In this document: piece by piece, positions 6,260-7,372 of the stretch
Layout of the letters: each line of letters starts with the position of its first letter
How positions within the stretch are numbered: the first letter of the stretch is position 1
Assembly (NCBI GenBank): GCA_050700255.1
Contig: JBOHGX010000282.1
Span: 1-7,372 of the forward strand
From: GCA-003244245 sp050700255
GTDB taxonomy: Bacteria; Actinomycetota; Actinomycetes; Mycobacteriales; Pseudonocardiaceae
Length of the DNA: 7,372 bases
Reading direction: 5' to 3'
Position numbers and translations under genes: made by a program
The notes under the pieces: generated by a model
What the model was told of the DNA's origin: nothing
The model's database searches: none
The model's input: only the letters and a program-made list of their open reading frames with translations

Positions 6260-7324
6260 CTACGCTAGCCGTTGCAACAGCGGTGCCATCACGGGAGCAA
6301 AGCGGAAGTTCTTGCCGGCGATGGCGACCTCAACAGCGTCGGGACTGCAGTAGACGGTCGGCTCAAGCAGCGCCGTCGCAACGATCCGGGCCGAGTCGTC
6401 CGGCCGCTGGAACTCGACCGGCCACGGCAAATTGATCTCCGGACGGCGGGGGAAGCGCCGGTCGCGGGCATCCAGGAGTTGCTCGGGTGGATGTTCAGCG
6501 ACGATCTTGGTGAGACTGCGGACGAGGTCGTCGTGGTGAGCACGGCGCCGATCCTGCGGGGCGAATCGTGGCAGATCCTGGCGGAACAATTCCTCTTCGT
6601 AGAGCTGTTCGACCACCCACTTAGCCCAATCAACGCCAGTTCGGCGGGTGAAGCCGAAGGTGAGATGCATGCTCATGCCCCCAGTACCTCGAACCGTATG
6701 CCACCATCCACGGGGCACATGAATGATGTCGCCGGGCGACAGGATGCCTTTCCACACGGTGGCATCCGGGGGGCTGTGATCGTGGTCGACGTCGGCCTTC
6801 ATGGGGTAGGCGCGTCCGGGCCCATGCACTGCCCAGCTCTTCGTGCCTGCGAGCTGGACGATGACGGTGTCGTGATCGTCCCAATGTGTGTTGAACCCCT
6901 GGCCGCCGCCCCAGACCAGGTATAGGTTGACCTGTACGAGTTCCCGGACCAGGCGCATCAGGTCGTCGGCGGCAGCGGTGATCGGCGGGTGCAGCCTGTC
7001 GATCGAGTCGAGGACGAGGCTGGCGCCGTCGCGCAGCTCCCGATAGACGTCCTCCGGCTGCAGCAGTCGGCGTACCTGCCCACCTACGGTGTTCTCTCGC
7101 GTGTAACGCTCGACGGGGACCTCCGGCCCGTCACGGTGGAGTCGGAGCTGGGGGGTGTCCAACGGCCGGGTGCTGAGGATTTCGTTGAGCTCCGGCCAGT
7201 CGAGCAGGCCCGCCACGGCCTCGGCGCCAGCCTCGACCCGGACGAAGTCCTGGCCGAGACAGTCGGCAGTGAAGTTGGGCCCAGCCAGGCCCACAAAATG
7301 TTCGGTGAACAGCGGAACGGACAT
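6260..7324 (-). CDS. JmjC/cupin_4 Fe(II)/2-oxoglutarate oxygenase, C-terminally truncated by TAG
   Basis: A 354-residue JmjC-domain (cupin_4) protein, probably a soluble Fe(II)- and 2-oxoglutarate-dependent hydroxylase. Seen: the double-stranded beta-helix core carries the metal triad H147-W-D149 (in FNTHWDDHD) and a distal His, H209, in VPRGWWH. The family element QLAGTKSW (157-164), with a lysine, lies near the 2-oxoglutarate pocket, and GILSPGDIIHVP precedes the distal His. The C-terminal part (230-354) is helical, followed by TAG. The frame then stays open for 45 more codons, so this is probably a shortened form of a 400-residue protein. The catalytic core is complete, so activity may survive. 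ATG 7324 has AGAGG 8 nt upstream. Known relatives hydroxylate ribosomal proteins, other proteins or peptides; its place ahead of a siderophore-type transport set suggests a small molecule or peptide instead. Confidence 0.85.
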   Translation of the reverse strand: MSVPLFTEHFVGLAGPNFTADCLGQDFVRVEAGAEAVAGLLDWPELNEILSTRPLDTPQLRLHRDGPEVPVERYTRENTVGGQVRRLLQPEDVYRELRDGASLVLDSIDRLHPPITAAADDLMRLVRELVQVNLYLVWGGGQGFNTHWDDHDTVIVQLAGTKSWAVHGPGRAYPMKADVDHDHSPPDATVWKGILSPGDIIHVPRGWWHTVRGTGGMSMHLTFGFTRRTGVDWAKWVVEQLYEEELFRQDLPRFAPQDRRRAHHDDLVRSLTKIVAEHPPEQLLDARDRRFPRRPEINLPWPVEFQRPDDSARIVATALLEPTVYCSPDAVEVAIAGKNFRFAPVMAPLLQRLA

Positions 7325-7332
7325 TGCTAGGG

Positions 7333-7337
7333 CCTCT
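7333..7337 (-). promoter_or_regulatory. Shine-Dalgarno site of the JmjC gene
   Basis: AGAGG on the - strand lies 8 nt before ATG 7324 and supports that start. The remaining bases to the right edge (7338-7372) show no clear promoter and no iron-repressor (DmdR/IdeR-like) box, so the operon's control region or a preceding gene lies outside the window. Confidence 0.5.
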
Positions 7338-7372
7338 TCGAATCGATGTGTAGGACCGTTGGGGGTCCCGAG

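Noticed and set aside
1..7372. tRNA, rRNA, CRISPR array, insertion sequence or integrase genes
   Set aside because: No cloverleaf-like segment, regular repeat-spacer pattern, transposase-like protein or flanking terminal inverted repeats were seen on either strand.
7325..7372. Iron-repressor box or promoter upstream of the JmjC gene
   Set aside because: The 48 bases hold a ribosome site but no DmdR/IdeR-like palindrome and no convincing -35/-10 pair.

Overview
The window is strongly GC-rich with GC-ending codons, frequent GTG starts, stop-start overlaps and no T-tracts after its hairpin. That suits a high-GC actinomycete (Actinomycetota). I cannot name the genus.

Left part, + strand (1-873): the last 27 codons of a B-type ABC exporter run in from the left edge, followed by a compact hairpin that probably ends that transcript. 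Next comes a type VII toxin-antitoxin pair. The MNT nucleotidyltransferase antitoxin MntA is intact with a perfect GSX10DXD motif. The HEPN toxin HepT keeps its RX4HXY motif but is split by a one-base frameshift near 698-702.

Middle and right part, - strand (7324 down to 997): one tightly packed operon read from right to left. Its order is a JmjC/cupin_4 Fe(II)/2-oxoglutarate oxygenase (7324-6260, with a C-terminal tail cut off by an in-frame TAG), an iron-siderophore-type substrate-binding lipoprotein (6121-5129), a second, internally deleted copy of that lipoprotein (5132-4735), two B-type ABC half-transporters (4706-2925 and 2928-1213), and a 71-codon unknown gene broken by a one-base frameshift (1211-997). 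Junctions are direct abutment (TGAATG), two GTGA overlaps, a 28-nt gap and a 1-nt gap, so one mRNA is likely. Its promoter and any first gene lie beyond the right edge. The two operons converge on a roughly 120-bp gap with a weak hairpin.

How the genes may work together: the two half-transporters have complementary defects. One has the only good LSGGQ signature but no Walker A lysine, Walker B aspartate or H-loop histidine. The other has good Walker motifs and H-loop but LSAAA as signature. They should form an obligate heterodimer with one working ATP site. A FecB-like lipoprotein beside an exporter-fold pair, with no FecCD-type permease in view, recalls the exporter-fold siderophore importers IrtAB and YbtPQ. 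The JmjC enzyme could modify the transported molecule or a peptide. This is inference.

Four genes carry lesions (two one-base indels, one internal deletion with frameshift, one amber stop). Either the region is decaying or the sequence has errors. All other legible stop codons in the window are TGA, so the in-frame TAGs stand out.
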